Assembly: GCA_947476335.1 (NCBI GenBank)
Contig: CANJQH010000012.1
Location: 1 to 60,089, forward strand
Direction of reading: 5' to 3'
Length of the DNA stretch: 60,089 nucleotides
Source: Anaerolineae bacterium
GTDB lineage: Bacteria; Chloroflexota; Anaerolineae; J036; Brachytrichaceae
Part shown: positions 8,455 through 17,159 of the stretch, piece by piece
How the letters are laid out: every line of letters begins with the position of its first letter
Position numbering within the stretch: position 1 is the first letter of the stretch
Notes under the pieces: model-generated
Database searches by the model: none
What the model saw: the letters and a program-made list of their open reading frames with translations, nothing else
What the model was told of the DNA's origin: nothing
Program-made: the position numbers and the translations under genes

Positions 8455-9408
8455 CTATTCCTTGGTGTTCAGGCCGCGCAGGCGCGGGTTGGCGACTTCA
8501 TCGAGGCCGGTCGCGATATTGAACAGGTTGGTGAAGATCAGGGCCAGAACCAGAATCGGGAGTACGTACCACCACGTCATACCGCGGATCACGGCCGCCT
8601 TCTGGTTGGCGTAGAAGATCGTCATTCCGAGCGTCGGGATGCGCGTTGGGCCGAGGCCGAGCGCTTCGAGGCCGGTGGAGGCGAGGATGGCGCCCGACAC
8701 GTTGCCGGTGAAGCTTGCCGCGATGTACGGCAGCATATTCGGCATCATTTCACCGAAAATTACGTCGAGCGTGCTGGCACCTGAGAGGCGCGCCATGCGG
8801 ATGTAGCCGCGTTCGCGCAGTGTGAGCACCTGCGCGCGGATCAGGCGCGTCGGTCCAGGCCATGCGAAAAGTGAGATCAGAATCGCCATTGTTTCGGCGC
8901 TGATCTGTCTCACGAATGCGGAGATGACGATCAGCACTGCGAGCGAAGGGATCGTGATCCACGAATCGGAGATGGTCGTAATGACACGATCGACCGTTCC
9001 GCCCATAAAGCCGGCGATACATCCGAGGATGACGCCGATGACCATGCCGACGGTGGCGGCGATGAGGCCGACGCGCAGCGAGCGCGGGCTGCCGGTCAGC
9101 AGCACAGCGAGCATGTCACGGCCATTGCTTTCCGTGCCGAGCGGGTGATCCCACGTGCCGACGTTTTCACTCGTACAAATGGGGACTCCTGCGATCGTGG
9201 ACGGACACCACGGAGGCGGCAGGTCCAGCGGCGAAGATGCGACGCGGGCGAGTGTGGGATCCCAGAGTTGATCGCCGATGATGCCGGAAAAACCGACGAG
9301 CACCAGCATAACGATGCCGATGACCAGCTTGGGATTGAACCAGGGCGAGTCGAAGCGATTGACCCGCGAGACCGCCTTGGGTTTGGATTCTGCAGCGACA
9401 GTTGCCAT
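8455..9408 (-). CDS. ABC importer permease (OppC/DppC type)
   Basis: A 317-residue inner-membrane permease. An N-terminal OppC helix (about residues 28-50) is followed by HPLGTESNGRDML, the classic OppC/DppC signature. Five more helices of the binding-protein-dependent transport fold follow, with an EAA-like cytoplasmic loop (RERGYIRMARLSGAS). It pairs with the OppB-type permease upstream, 18 bases away, in the same operon. Confidence 0.88.
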   Translation of the reverse strand: MATVAAESKPKAVSRVNRFDSPWFNPKLVIGIVMLVLVGFSGIIGDQLWDPTLARVASSPLDLPPPWCPSTIAGVPICTSENVGTWDHPLGTESNGRDMLAVLLTGSPRSLRVGLIAATVGMVIGVILGCIAGFMGGTVDRVITTISDSWITIPSLAVLIVISAFVRQISAETMAILISLFAWPGPTRLIRAQVLTLRERGYIRMARLSGASTLDVIFGEMMPNMLPYIAASFTGNVSGAILASTGLEALGLGPTRIPTLGMTIFYANQKAAVIRGMTWWYVLPILVLALIFTNLFNIATGLDEVANPRLRGLNTKE

Positions 9409-9426
9409 AGCTTCATGGAACGCGGA

Positions 9427-10437
9427 CTACCGGCGCGCGTGCGAAATGCGCGGGTCGATCAGCGGATAGATCAGGTCGATGATGAGCACGGCCGTGGCCG
9501 TGGTCAGGATCAGGATGAACACGATACCGCCCATGAGGGTGTAGTCGTTGTTCGTAATGGCCGAATATAGGAGCCAGCCGATTCCGGGGTACACGAAGTA
9601 GGTTTCGACGAGCGTTGAACCGCCGACGAGCAGGCCCAGGGAAAGTGCCAGCGCGGTGAGCTGTGGCAGCATCGCGTTGCGCACGGCGTAACGGAAGAAC
9701 AGGCGGCTTGGGCGAAGGCCTTTGGCCTGCGCGAGCAGCATGTAATCTTCGCCATCTGTGGTGATCATCATGCCGCGCATGCCGAGCGCCCAGCCGCCCA
9801 TATTCGTGAGCACGATGGCGAGTGCGGGCAGCGTCGCATGTTCGAGGATGCTCTTAATGTAGGGCCAGTTGAATCCCTCGGGGTACTGGCTGTCAACGCC
9901 GCCGCTGAACGGCAGCCACCCAAGCCAGAATGCGAAGATGAACATCAGGATCAGGCCGAAGATGAACGGCGGGATCGACGAGAACGTCAACAGCAGCGGC
10001 AGCGCGGAGCGCACGCTGTTTGGCGTCTTGCGCCACCCCATCAATGCGCCGATCAGGTTGCCGGCGATGAACGTGACGAGTGTGGCGAATGTCAGCAGGC
10101 CGACCGTCCACGGTACTGCGCGTCCGATCATTTCATCGACGCGTGACGGGAACTGTGTCAGCGAATAGCCAAAATCCAAGGTAAAGCAGCTTTTCAAAAA
10201 ATTTAGGTACTGCACATACCACGGGCCGTCGAGGCCAAATTTCACGCGCCATGCTTCGATCATGGCCGTACTGTTTTCGACGTATCCTGACTGCGCCATC
10301 ATTCGCGAGACCATGGCCGCCACCGGATCTCCCGGCGAGAGCCGCGGAATGATGAAAATCAGCGTTGCTCCGATAAAAATAGTCAGCAGCCATAGCAGCA
10401 GCCGGCTGACAATGTAGCTTCGGTTGATACCACCCAT
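9427..10437 (-). CDS. ABC importer permease (OppB/DppB type)
   Basis: A 336-residue permease with six predicted helices. The first helix runs YIVSRLLLWLLTIFIGATLIFIIPRLSPGDP, with the RLSPGDP motif found after helix 1 in this family. The C-terminal stretch VETYFVYPGIGWLLYSAI and YPLIDPRI are family hallmarks. ATG 10437 is the likely start; an upstream in-frame start at 10488 would add 17 unsupported residues. The gene is separated from the binding-protein gene by two hairpins. Confidence 0.88.
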   Translation of the reverse strand: MGGINRSYIVSRLLLWLLTIFIGATLIFIIPRLSPGDPVAAMVSRMMAQSGYVENSTAMIEAWRVKFGLDGPWYVQYLNFLKSCFTLDFGYSLTQFPSRVDEMIGRAVPWTVGLLTFATLVTFIAGNLIGALMGWRKTPNSVRSALPLLLTFSSIPPFIFGLILMFIFAFWLGWLPFSGGVDSQYPEGFNWPYIKSILEHATLPALAIVLTNMGGWALGMRGMMITTDGEDYMLLAQAKGLRPSRLFFRYAVRNAMLPQLTALALSLGLLVGGSTLVETYFVYPGIGWLLYSAITNNDYTLMGGIVFILILTTATAVLIIDLIYPLIDPRISHARR

Positions 10438-10510
10438 GGTGTACCTGGAGATGAACTTTGGTCGATTCGGGGGAGGGTGTGCGCGCACACCATGCCGATC
10501 TAGGGAAAGC

Positions 10511-10567
10511 GGATGGCAGCGAGGTCTCCCTCACTGCCATCCTTTAGGCGGCCTGTGAACAGGCCGC
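10511..10567 (-). terminator. Two stacked hairpins after the binding-protein gene
   Basis: The first stem pairs GGATGGCAG (10511-10519) with CTGCCATCC (10534-10542). The second pairs GCGGCCTG with CAGGCCGC (10548-10567) across a 4-base loop. Neither has a strong T-run. They lie between the binding-protein gene and the permease genes, where such stems commonly reduce read-through or stabilise the upstream mRNA so that the binding protein is made in excess. Confidence 0.5.
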
Positions 10568-10653
10568 GTAGCTCTGTGCGTCACGAACTCATCGATTTCC
10601 CGAGCGTCTTTCGAGTGCTGCGGCAAATCGACGAATTCATGAGTCAGTGGTGC

Positions 10654-12429
10654 TTACTTCGCCGGCTTGATGCCGAGAAGGATGTCGAAGGTCGACTGCC
10701 ACCACGTCCACGACGGAGCGTACTTGTTCTTGTCGGTCGGCCAGTTCGTCCAGTATTCCTGGTCGAACGGGATCAGCTTCTTGGCCTGCGCGATCGGAAT
10801 GTTCGGCAGTTCCTTGAGGTACTGTTCCATCGCCGCGACGAAGAGATCGTCGACCTTGCGGTCGCCGAGCGGCAGCGTCGACATTGCATCCACGGCCTTG
10901 GAGAACTCAGCGTTGTTCCAGCGCCACGGATTGCGATCGGCGCGCTCGCCGACGGGCTTCAGATACTTGCCGTTCAGGTTCTCGAGGGTCGCCCAGGGCT
11001 CGTTGACCGAACCGCAGGTGTGCCAGCCAGCGCGGGCTTCAAACTTGCCGAAGCGCCAGTTGTCGTCCCAGATACCGCCGGCCTGAACAACGACCGAGGC
11101 GTTGATGCCGACAGCCTGCAGCTGTTCGACGATCACGGACGCCCATGCCGTCTGCTCCGGCGCGAAGTCGGCGCTGGTGATCACCAGCGACAACTGCTTG
11201 CCGTCCTTGGCATAGTATCCATCGGCGCCCTTCACAAAGCCCTTCGATTCGATGATCTGCTGAGCCTTCGCAGCGTCATGCGTCCAGATCGGGTACTTCT
11301 TGAAGAGGCCCTTCGATTCCAGAAGCTTGTCCATGCGCTGGACCGGCGGATACATCGGATAGGGGATGCGCGACTTGGTCGAGGTTCCCTCATACGCGAC
11401 GGCGATGATCTGATCGCGGTCGATCGCATAGTTCAGCGCCCAGCGCATGTCCACGTCGTCCCACGGCGCGAGCGTCGTGTTCAACTCGAGGTTGCGCGGG
11501 CACGGGTCCAGCACCGCGAACGGCGCCTTGTCGTACCAAGCGATGACCTTGGGGTTCTTGGCCTTGAGGGCCTTGAACGCACCGAGGTTCATGTCCATCG
11601 CGCTGTCGAGCTGATGGGCAGCCATCTTGGCAACCGTCTGCTCTTCGTTGCCGGCGACGATGAACTTGGCGTACTTGGCGGCCGGGGCCTTCTTGAAGCC
11701 CGACTTGCTGCCCCACCAGTTGTCATCGCGTTCAAACACGAACTCGGTGCCGGCGCTGTTGAAGCTCTTCAGCTTGTACGGGCCCGAGAACACCGGCGAC
11801 TTGCCGGCTTCGTAGTTCTTGTACGTCAGCGGATCCTTGCCTTCCCAGATGTGCTTGGGGACGAAGTTGACGCCGCCCCAAATCTTCACCGAGAAGTAGT
11901 CCAGCTGGAAGCGCGGGTTCGGGTTGGTGAGCGTGAACTCAACCGTCTTGTCGTCGACTTTCTTCGTCGACTTGACCCACTGCTTCATGTCGCCACCGTT
12001 GGACATCGTCGGGTTGGCCTTCAGCATGTCAACCGTGAAGATGATGTCGTCGGCCGTCACCGCCACGCCGTCGTTCCAGGTCGCGGCCTTCTGGAGCTTC
12101 AGCGTCCAGACGGTCTGATCCTTGCTCGGCGTCATGCTCGCGCCCAACCACGGATTGACCTTGCCGGTCATGTAGTTGAGAATGAACAGCGGCTCCATCA
12201 TGGCCTGGTGGAAACCCTGGTTGCGGGCTGAACCGGGGACATACGGATTCCACAGGTCCGGCGATGTGATGCGCTCGGCATCGATGTCGATGATTACGGT
12301 GTCTTTGCGATCTGCATCCTGCGCGCGGCTGGCTGCCGCGGCGGGGTTGGCAGTCGCCGACAGAATCAGCATGGAGGCACCGGCCACTGCCGATGCGACC
12401 ACTCCAAAGCGTTTAGAAATTGCGCTCAT
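10654..12429 (-). CDS. ABC importer solute-binding protein, family 5 (Opp/Dpp type)
   Basis: A 591-residue secreted binding protein. Residues 1-33 form a signal peptide with an Ala-rich end (ANPAAAAS). The mature protein has the SBP_bac_5 layout, including WTLKLQKAATWNDGVAVTADDIIFT near residues 100-125, and domain II with the ALNYAIDRDQII motif. A strong ribosome site (AGGAGG) precedes the ATG. It is the first gene of the five-gene importer operon. Family 5 proteins bind peptides, nickel or oligosaccharides. Two alpha-mannosidases nearby argue for an oligosaccharide, but this is inference. Confidence 0.88.
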   Translation of the reverse strand: MSAISKRFGVVASAVAGASMLILSATANPAAAASRAQDADRKDTVIIDIDAERITSPDLWNPYVPGSARNQGFHQAMMEPLFILNYMTGKVNPWLGASMTPSKDQTVWTLKLQKAATWNDGVAVTADDIIFTVDMLKANPTMSNGGDMKQWVKSTKKVDDKTVEFTLTNPNPRFQLDYFSVKIWGGVNFVPKHIWEGKDPLTYKNYEAGKSPVFSGPYKLKSFNSAGTEFVFERDDNWWGSKSGFKKAPAAKYAKFIVAGNEEQTVAKMAAHQLDSAMDMNLGAFKALKAKNPKVIAWYDKAPFAVLDPCPRNLELNTTLAPWDDVDMRWALNYAIDRDQIIAVAYEGTSTKSRIPYPMYPPVQRMDKLLESKGLFKKYPIWTHDAAKAQQIIESKGFVKGADGYYAKDGKQLSLVITSADFAPEQTAWASVIVEQLQAVGINASVVVQAGGIWDDNWRFGKFEARAGWHTCGSVNEPWATLENLNGKYLKPVGERADRNPWRWNNAEFSKAVDAMSTLPLGDRKVDDLFVAAMEQYLKELPNIPIAQAKKLIPFDQEYWTNWPTDKNKYAPSWTWWQSTFDILLGIKPAK

Positions 12430-12800
12430 CGTAACTAACTACCTCCTGGAAGTATTAACCTAAAAGTATGCGCGGGGGGGGACCACGCGTTTCTGCCCCT
12501 TGGAAGTGCAATGTACAAAGACTTTTTGTGCTTCCATCCTCCTGATCAAGCGTTCACCCGAAACTTCGTTCGCCCCGCTTCGGATTAGACAAATTCACGA
12601 TGTGAAAGGCGTCACCAAAACGGCACTCACGTGCCTGAACAATGGCAAGTATGACTTGCTTGTCAAAATTGTCAAATCAGTAGTTTGGCATAACGAACAA
12701 AGGATGATGATCTGTAGTCATTCAGAATAAGATCAGCATAAAACCTGAATAAGACCAGCATCAAGCTAATTTCTCGCCGCAAAATATACCGTCTTCTTTG

Positions 12801-12880
12801 TTTTTGTGGGCGTTTTTGTGGGCGTTTTTGTGGGCGTTTTTGTGGAGGACTTTTGTGGAGGACTTTTGTGGAGGACTTTT
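12801..12880. repeat. Two adjoining tandem repeats (12-mer and 13-mer)
   Basis: TTTTTGTGGGCG occurs three times (12801-12836). It is followed by three units of a related 13-mer, T/CTTTTGTGGAGGA (12837-12875), and a partial unit. The arrays share the core TTTTGTGG and differ only in their ends, so one arose from the other. Confidence 0.85.
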
Positions 12881-12919
12881 GTCGAAAAACTTGTCGAAAA
12901 GGACGAGACGATTTTTTTC

Positions 12920-12950
12920 CGGCGGAAAATTGGCTCGCCTGAGCAGTTAA
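12920..12950 (+). repeat. Right-end fragment of a family A element
   Basis: GGCGGAAAATTGG and CGCCTGAGCAGTTAA match the right end of the full elements with a few substitutions. No left end is visible; the tandem repeats occupy that place. Confidence 0.5.
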
Positions 12951-12968
12951 TGTGGCCTGCTGCTGCAC

Positions 12969-12974
12969 TACACT
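12969..12974 (+). promoter_or_regulatory. -10 box for the FAD oxidoreductase gene (leaderless)
   Basis: TACACT ends 8 bases before the ATG at 12983. There is no ribosome site in those bases, so the mRNA probably starts at the start codon. Confidence 0.5.
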
Positions 12975-12982
12975 CATAACTT

Positions 12983-14542
12983 ATGGCGGAACTGGGTATC
13001 AGTGTCGATATTGCCGTGATCGGTGGTGGCATGGGAGGCTGCGCCGCTGCACTTGCCGCGTGCGAAGCGGGCTGCACGGTGCTGCTTAGTGAATCTACGG
13101 ACTGGCTTGGCGGGCAGATGACGGCGCAGGGGGTTTCGGCGTTTGATGAACATGCGCGTATAGAAGCGCAGCCGCCGTCTTTGAACTATGCGCGCCTGCG
13201 CCGCGAGATTCGCGCGGAGTATGTGCGCACGTTCGGTGCGCCGGAGTGCATGCCGGAAACTGGTTTGCCGTTGAACCCCGGGAATGGCTGGGTCAGCCGG
13301 CTGTGTTTCGAACCGCGCGTCGGCTTGCGCGTGCTCGAACGCATGCTCGCACCGCATATCGCCGCCGGCCGCCTGATTGTGCGCACAAACTGCGCACCTG
13401 TCCGCGCCGAACTCCGCACTGATCGCATCGCCGCCGTCTTTCTGCGCGATGCCGCGGGTGTGGAATTTTCCGTCGAGGCCGCACATTTTCTCGACGCCAC
13501 CGACCTCGGCGACCTGCTTCCGCTTACGCACACGCCCTGGCGCACCGGCGCCGAATCACGCGCCGAAACAGGTGAGCCGAGCGCCGGCGATGCCGACGTC
13601 CCGCACGAAGTGCAGAGCTTCACGTTCTGCTTCGCCGTCGAACGCCGCCCCGGCGAATCGCATGTGATCGAAAAGCCCGCCGCCTACGAGGCTCTCCGCG
13701 CCGCACAGCCGTTCACGCTCGTCATTGGCTCGCCGCTGCGCCGCTTTCGCATGTTTGAACCTGCTCCCGACGCACCTCTTCCGTTTTGGACCTATCGGCG
13801 CCTGTTCGACGCCCGCCTGCTCGATCCGTCCGGCCACGGCCTGCGCGACGTGGCGCTGATCAACTGGGCCGGCAACGATTACCACGCCGCCAGCCTGATT
13901 CACGCCTCGCCACCTGAGTTGGCGCGCATCGTCACCGAGGCGAAGCAGCTTTCACTGGCGTTTCTCTATTGGCTGCAGACCGAATGCCCGCATGACGACG
14001 ACCGTGGCCAGGGCTACCCGGAGCTGATGCTCCGCCCAGACATCATGGGCACAGCCGATGGCCTTTCCAAGGCGCCGTATGTGCGTGAAGCACGGCGTAT
14101 TACGCCATGCTTTCGCATTCTCGAACAACATGTGGCCGCGGCCGGCCGTAGCCACGCTGAGCGTTTTCTGGATTCAGTTGGAATTGGCTGGTATCCCCTC
14201 GATCTGCATCCGGCCATCGGCAATCCGAATCGCAATATGTTCGCGCCGACGCATCCGTTTCAGATTCCGCTCGGCGCACTGATCCCACGTCCGGCTCCCG
14301 GCACTCCGAAGAATCTCGTCGCCGCGTGCAAGAACATCGGCACTACGCACATCAGCAACGGCGCGTATCGCCTGCATCCGGTCGAATGGGCCATCGGTGA
14401 AGCAGCCGGCGAACTGGCGGCTTTTTGCGTTGCCGACGGCCATTCACCTGCACAGGTCTGGGAATCTCCGGCGCTCACGCAGCAGCTGCAGGACCGCCTG
14501 CGCGCGCGCGGCGTGCGGGTGGATTGGGGCGACGACGGCTGA
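12983..14542 (+). CDS. FAD-dependent oxidoreductase (FAD_oxidored family)
   Basis: A 519-residue flavoprotein. The Rossmann FAD site is IAVIGGGMGGCAAALAACE (residues 10-28), followed by the FAD_oxidored feature STDWLGGQMTAQGVSAFDE. FLDATDLGDLLPL (about 171-183) and the C-terminal NPNRNMFAPTHPFQIPLGAL fit the same family, whose members are often found in polysaccharide-use clusters and whose substrates are mostly unknown. It is convergent with the mannosidase pair and separated from it by a 13-bp stem-loop. Codon use favours C-ending codons more than the neighbours. Confidence 0.8.
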   Translation: MAELGISVDIAVIGGGMGGCAAALAACEAGCTVLLSESTDWLGGQMTAQGVSAFDEHARIEAQPPSLNYARLRREIRAEYVRTFGAPECMPETGLPLNPGNGWVSRLCFEPRVGLRVLERMLAPHIAAGRLIVRTNCAPVRAELRTDRIAAVFLRDAAGVEFSVEAAHFLDATDLGDLLPLTHTPWRTGAESRAETGEPSAGDADVPHEVQSFTFCFAVERRPGESHVIEKPAAYEALRAAQPFTLVIGSPLRRFRMFEPAPDAPLPFWTYRRLFDARLLDPSGHGLRDVALINWAGNDYHAASLIHASPPELARIVTEAKQLSLAFLYWLQTECPHDDDRGQGYPELMLRPDIMGTADGLSKAPYVREARRITPCFRILEQHVAAAGRSHAERFLDSVGIGWYPLDLHPAIGNPNRNMFAPTHPFQIPLGALIPRPAPGTPKNLVAACKNIGTTHISNGAYRLHPVEWAIGEAAGELAAFCVADGHSPAQVWESPALTQQLQDRLRARGVRVDWGDDG

Positions 14543-14544
14543 CC

Positions 14545-14574
14545 GCCGACCGCCGACTGCTGTCGGCGGTCGGC
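14545..14574. terminator. Bidirectional terminator hairpin
   Basis: A perfect 13-bp GC-rich stem with a TGCT loop: GCCGACCGCCGAC and GTCGGCGGTCGGC. It sits between the stop codons of two convergent genes (14542 and 14580), so it can end both transcripts. There is no T-run. Confidence 0.7.
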
Positions 14575-14579
14575 TGCCA

Positions 14580-17090
14580 TCAGCTTCGCGCCAGCCCGCG
14601 CGCCGGCACGTGCACCGTGCGCGTCTCGCCGCGCTGACTGAGCGTGATCCGCACCTCGCGCGCCTCGTCGGTGACGTTCTGCACGAATATGCCGCCGTCG
14701 GGCAGGACTGCGGCGATGACGATGCCGTTGTCGTCGATCTGTGCCAGCGTACCGCTTTCGACGTCAGTCGCATGCGCGACCGGATGCGTGAGCAGTGGCC
14801 CGCGCGCGAAGGCGGCGACGCGCGCAGCTTGTGTGGCGTTGAACGCACCGTGTGTGGCAAGCTCGAAGCGAAACTTGAGCGGCCCGGGCTGCGCGGCGCG
14901 GAAGTTGGTCGTCCAATAATTGTTGGTCAGCCACGCCAGCAGCAGTGCGTTGCCGCTGCGGTCGACGCTCAGCCTGCGGTCGCCGAAGACGAAGCCGCCG
15001 GGCATGACCAGTGGCGCATCCGGGCAGGCCAGTGTGACGCCCGCGCTTGCATTGTGTGCGGCTGCGTAGCCGCTGACCGTGACCCAGTCTTTGCAGCTGC
15101 CAGTGAGCTGTTCTTCGTCGAGCTGCGTGGGCGTGCCCATGGTGTCGTAGGTGCAGTTCCAGCCGGCGATGTTGAGTGGCAGAGCGAGATACAGCGCATC
15201 GGGCGCATCGACCGCGCGCTTGCGCAGCGCAATCTCAACGGCGATTTCGGCGCGGTGTGCGTGCAGCCAGATGCGGCGTACGACTGCGTCGGCGCCGGGC
15301 ATGTCGGCACGCACTTCGAGGCCGATGCGATGTGGCTCGTGCATGGTTCGTATGGACGTGGTTTGTTCGACCGTGCGAATTGCTGGCCAGCCGCTCTTGA
15401 ACGACGTGTCCTGGAACTTGTTGTAATCCAGCTCGAGCAACGGCTCGCGCCCGCGGTTGGGGGTGGTGGCCGGCCCGTCGACAGCTTCGTGCACGAGGCC
15501 GAGCAGCGGCCATGGGCTGCGGGCGTCGGCGAATTCGTGCTGTGTGCGCTTGTCGAATAGCGATCGCACGGCGCCGGTCTGTGCGTCGAAGCGCAGCATG
15601 TGCGTCGGCGATTCGAGGAAATCTGCACCGATCGTCAGGCCTGTGGCTGGCGTAAGGCGTAGCTCTGCGAGCGGCATGCGCACGTAGCCGTAGGCGGGCA
15701 CGGTGAGCGGGCCGAAGAGCGCGTCGGTGGCGGTGGCTTCGCCGGCGGCGACGTGCAGCGTGTTCTCGGATGCGTTGGCTTCGGAGAAGCGATGTGACGT
15801 GCTCGACAAATGATCGTAGCGTCCGTCGATCAGATCCATCGGCAGGCGCACGTAGTCGGTGCGTGAGAACGGCGTCGGGTTGACGAGCAGTACGCCATTC
15901 ACGTAGCGTGCGTGGCGCGGATTGCGCGCGAGCACCTCGAGCTGTTCGGTGCGGACGTAGCGCGCAAGTGCGTGGGCGCGGTAAGCCGGGTACGCTTTGT
16001 GCTGCCAGCCGGCGAGCACCGAATCGCGATCCGGGTCGCCGATGGATGCGTAGCTGCCCCAGGTATGTTCGTCCCACAGATTCAGCGCGTCATACGCTTC
16101 GTGGGTCGTGCGTGGCAGACCTGTGTCACGCGGCGCCGCGCGCTGCAGCGACAAGACGTCGGCGGCGAACAGCGCGGTGCGCGCTTCGTGGCCGAGCCGT
16201 GTTTCATGTGCGCTGCTGGCAGCGCCGAAGTTCCAGTAGTCGGTCCAGTCGCCGCGATGCTCTGGCAGACTGAGCGCCTGCACGCGGGCGAGGAGCTGCT
16301 CAGGCGTGACGAAGCGGATGCGCGGGCCGCGCCCTTCGGCGTTCCACTGACGAATGAGTTCGTACGCCGCCGGGTAGGGTGGATTGTTGTCCCAGAACGA
16401 ATAGTGCGTCAGCGAGAGCACGGCGAAATCGTGCGGGTATTCCTGCACGGCGAGTTTTGCTTCGTAGGCTTGCAGTCCTGCGGCCATCGCGTCCATCGAG
16501 TTTTCGTCGCTGCGTGCGTAACGCTGGAACATGCCGTAGTGTTCGCCATTGAAGGCGATGATCGAGCGTCCGTCCGGGCCGACCCACTTGAAGAACAGCG
16601 GGCGTTGCAGTGGGAAGCCTCCGAAGTGAACGTTGATGCCCATCTGCACCATTTGCACGCCGGAGTCGAGCAGCAGCGGCACCATCGTCCAGGGCAGGCC
16701 ATTGACATCGTGATTCAGAGCCACGTTGAGAGCGAGCCCGTGGTCTTTGCGCAGCGTGGGCAGCGGCGCAAGTGAATGCAGAAATTGGCGCACGCCGAGC
16801 ATCGGTGTGAAGTTCCAAGCCATGGCGCACGCGCTCATGCGGCCGGCAGCTACGGCGGCGTTGAAGCGTTCGATGTTGCGCGGCGCTGTCGTGCGCTTCC
16901 AGTACTCGAGCATGCCGGTGACTTCGCATGTCCAGATCGGGCGTGAGTCGGCGTCCCAGTCCGCCGTGCGATCGATCTCGTCAAGTGCGTCGTCGATGAA
17001 CTGGCGGTTGAGCTCCCACACCGTCGGCTGATCATGCGTGTAGCCGATGTCGGTGTGTGTGTGGTGGAGCAGGAGGATTTCGTTCAGCAT
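14580..17090 (-). CDS. GH38-type alpha-mannosidase (paralogue 1)
   Basis: An 836-residue cytoplasmic glycosidase with no signal peptide. The N-terminal domain opens with LLLHHTHTDIGYTH, whose H-x-D pair binds the catalytic zinc in GH38. NHDVNGLPW (about residues 147-155) offers a candidate nucleophile Asp, and FFKWVGPDGRS and FNGEHYGMF follow. The C-terminal half is the beta-rich GH38 tail. It is a tandem paralogue of the gene at 17160-19670, with the same length and co-linear motifs. The enzyme would trim mannose from imported oligosaccharides. The related DUF5054 group is an alternative label, and substrate identity is inferred. Confidence 0.8.
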   Translation of the reverse strand: MLNEILLLHHTHTDIGYTHDQPTVWELNRQFIDDALDEIDRTADWDADSRPIWTCEVTGMLEYWKRTTAPRNIERFNAAVAAGRMSACAMAWNFTPMLGVRQFLHSLAPLPTLRKDHGLALNVALNHDVNGLPWTMVPLLLDSGVQMVQMGINVHFGGFPLQRPLFFKWVGPDGRSIIAFNGEHYGMFQRYARSDENSMDAMAAGLQAYEAKLAVQEYPHDFAVLSLTHYSFWDNNPPYPAAYELIRQWNAEGRGPRIRFVTPEQLLARVQALSLPEHRGDWTDYWNFGAASSAHETRLGHEARTALFAADVLSLQRAAPRDTGLPRTTHEAYDALNLWDEHTWGSYASIGDPDRDSVLAGWQHKAYPAYRAHALARYVRTEQLEVLARNPRHARYVNGVLLVNPTPFSRTDYVRLPMDLIDGRYDHLSSTSHRFSEANASENTLHVAAGEATATDALFGPLTVPAYGYVRMPLAELRLTPATGLTIGADFLESPTHMLRFDAQTGAVRSLFDKRTQHEFADARSPWPLLGLVHEAVDGPATTPNRGREPLLELDYNKFQDTSFKSGWPAIRTVEQTTSIRTMHEPHRIGLEVRADMPGADAVVRRIWLHAHRAEIAVEIALRKRAVDAPDALYLALPLNIAGWNCTYDTMGTPTQLDEEQLTGSCKDWVTVSGYAAAHNASAGVTLACPDAPLVMPGGFVFGDRRLSVDRSGNALLLAWLTNNYWTTNFRAAQPGPLKFRFELATHGAFNATQAARVAAFARGPLLTHPVAHATDVESGTLAQIDDNGIVIAAVLPDGGIFVQNVTDEAREVRITLSQRGETRTVHVPARGLARS

Positions 17091-17159
17091 AGGAGAACTA
17101 TAGGACGGATGATGACGGATGATGACGGATGACCGCCGACCGCGGGCCGCGGTCCGTCG
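17091..17159. repeat. Short tandem repeat and GC palindrome between the mannosidase genes
   Basis: The junction holds three units of GACGGATGAT(G/C) followed by a GC-rich near-palindrome (CGACCGCGGGCCGCGGTCCG). No promoter is evident, so the two mannosidase genes may share a transcript. Confidence 0.6.

Larger units (their letters stand above)
12430..12982. other. Divergent intergenic region with tandem repeats
   Basis: No gene is supported. The left part should hold the promoter for the importer operon. The right part holds tandem repeats at 12801-12880 (three units of TTTTTGTGGGCG, then three of a 13-mer based on TTTTGTGGAGGA), GTCGAAAA words, a fragment of a family A element (12920-12950) and the -10 box for the FAD gene. 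Confidence 0.5.

Noticed and set aside
10513-12231. A 572-codon plus-strand frame opposite the solute-binding protein gene
   Set aside because: It is the antisense of a clear family 5 binding protein; the translation is Arg/Leu/Asp-rich without domains.
12500-12730. A 76-codon frame between the importer and FAD genes
   Set aside because: No ribosome site, no codon bias, no family; probably chance in a promoter region.
12801-12880. CRISPR-like array
   Set aside because: Units are directly adjacent with no unique spacers; they are simple tandem repeats.
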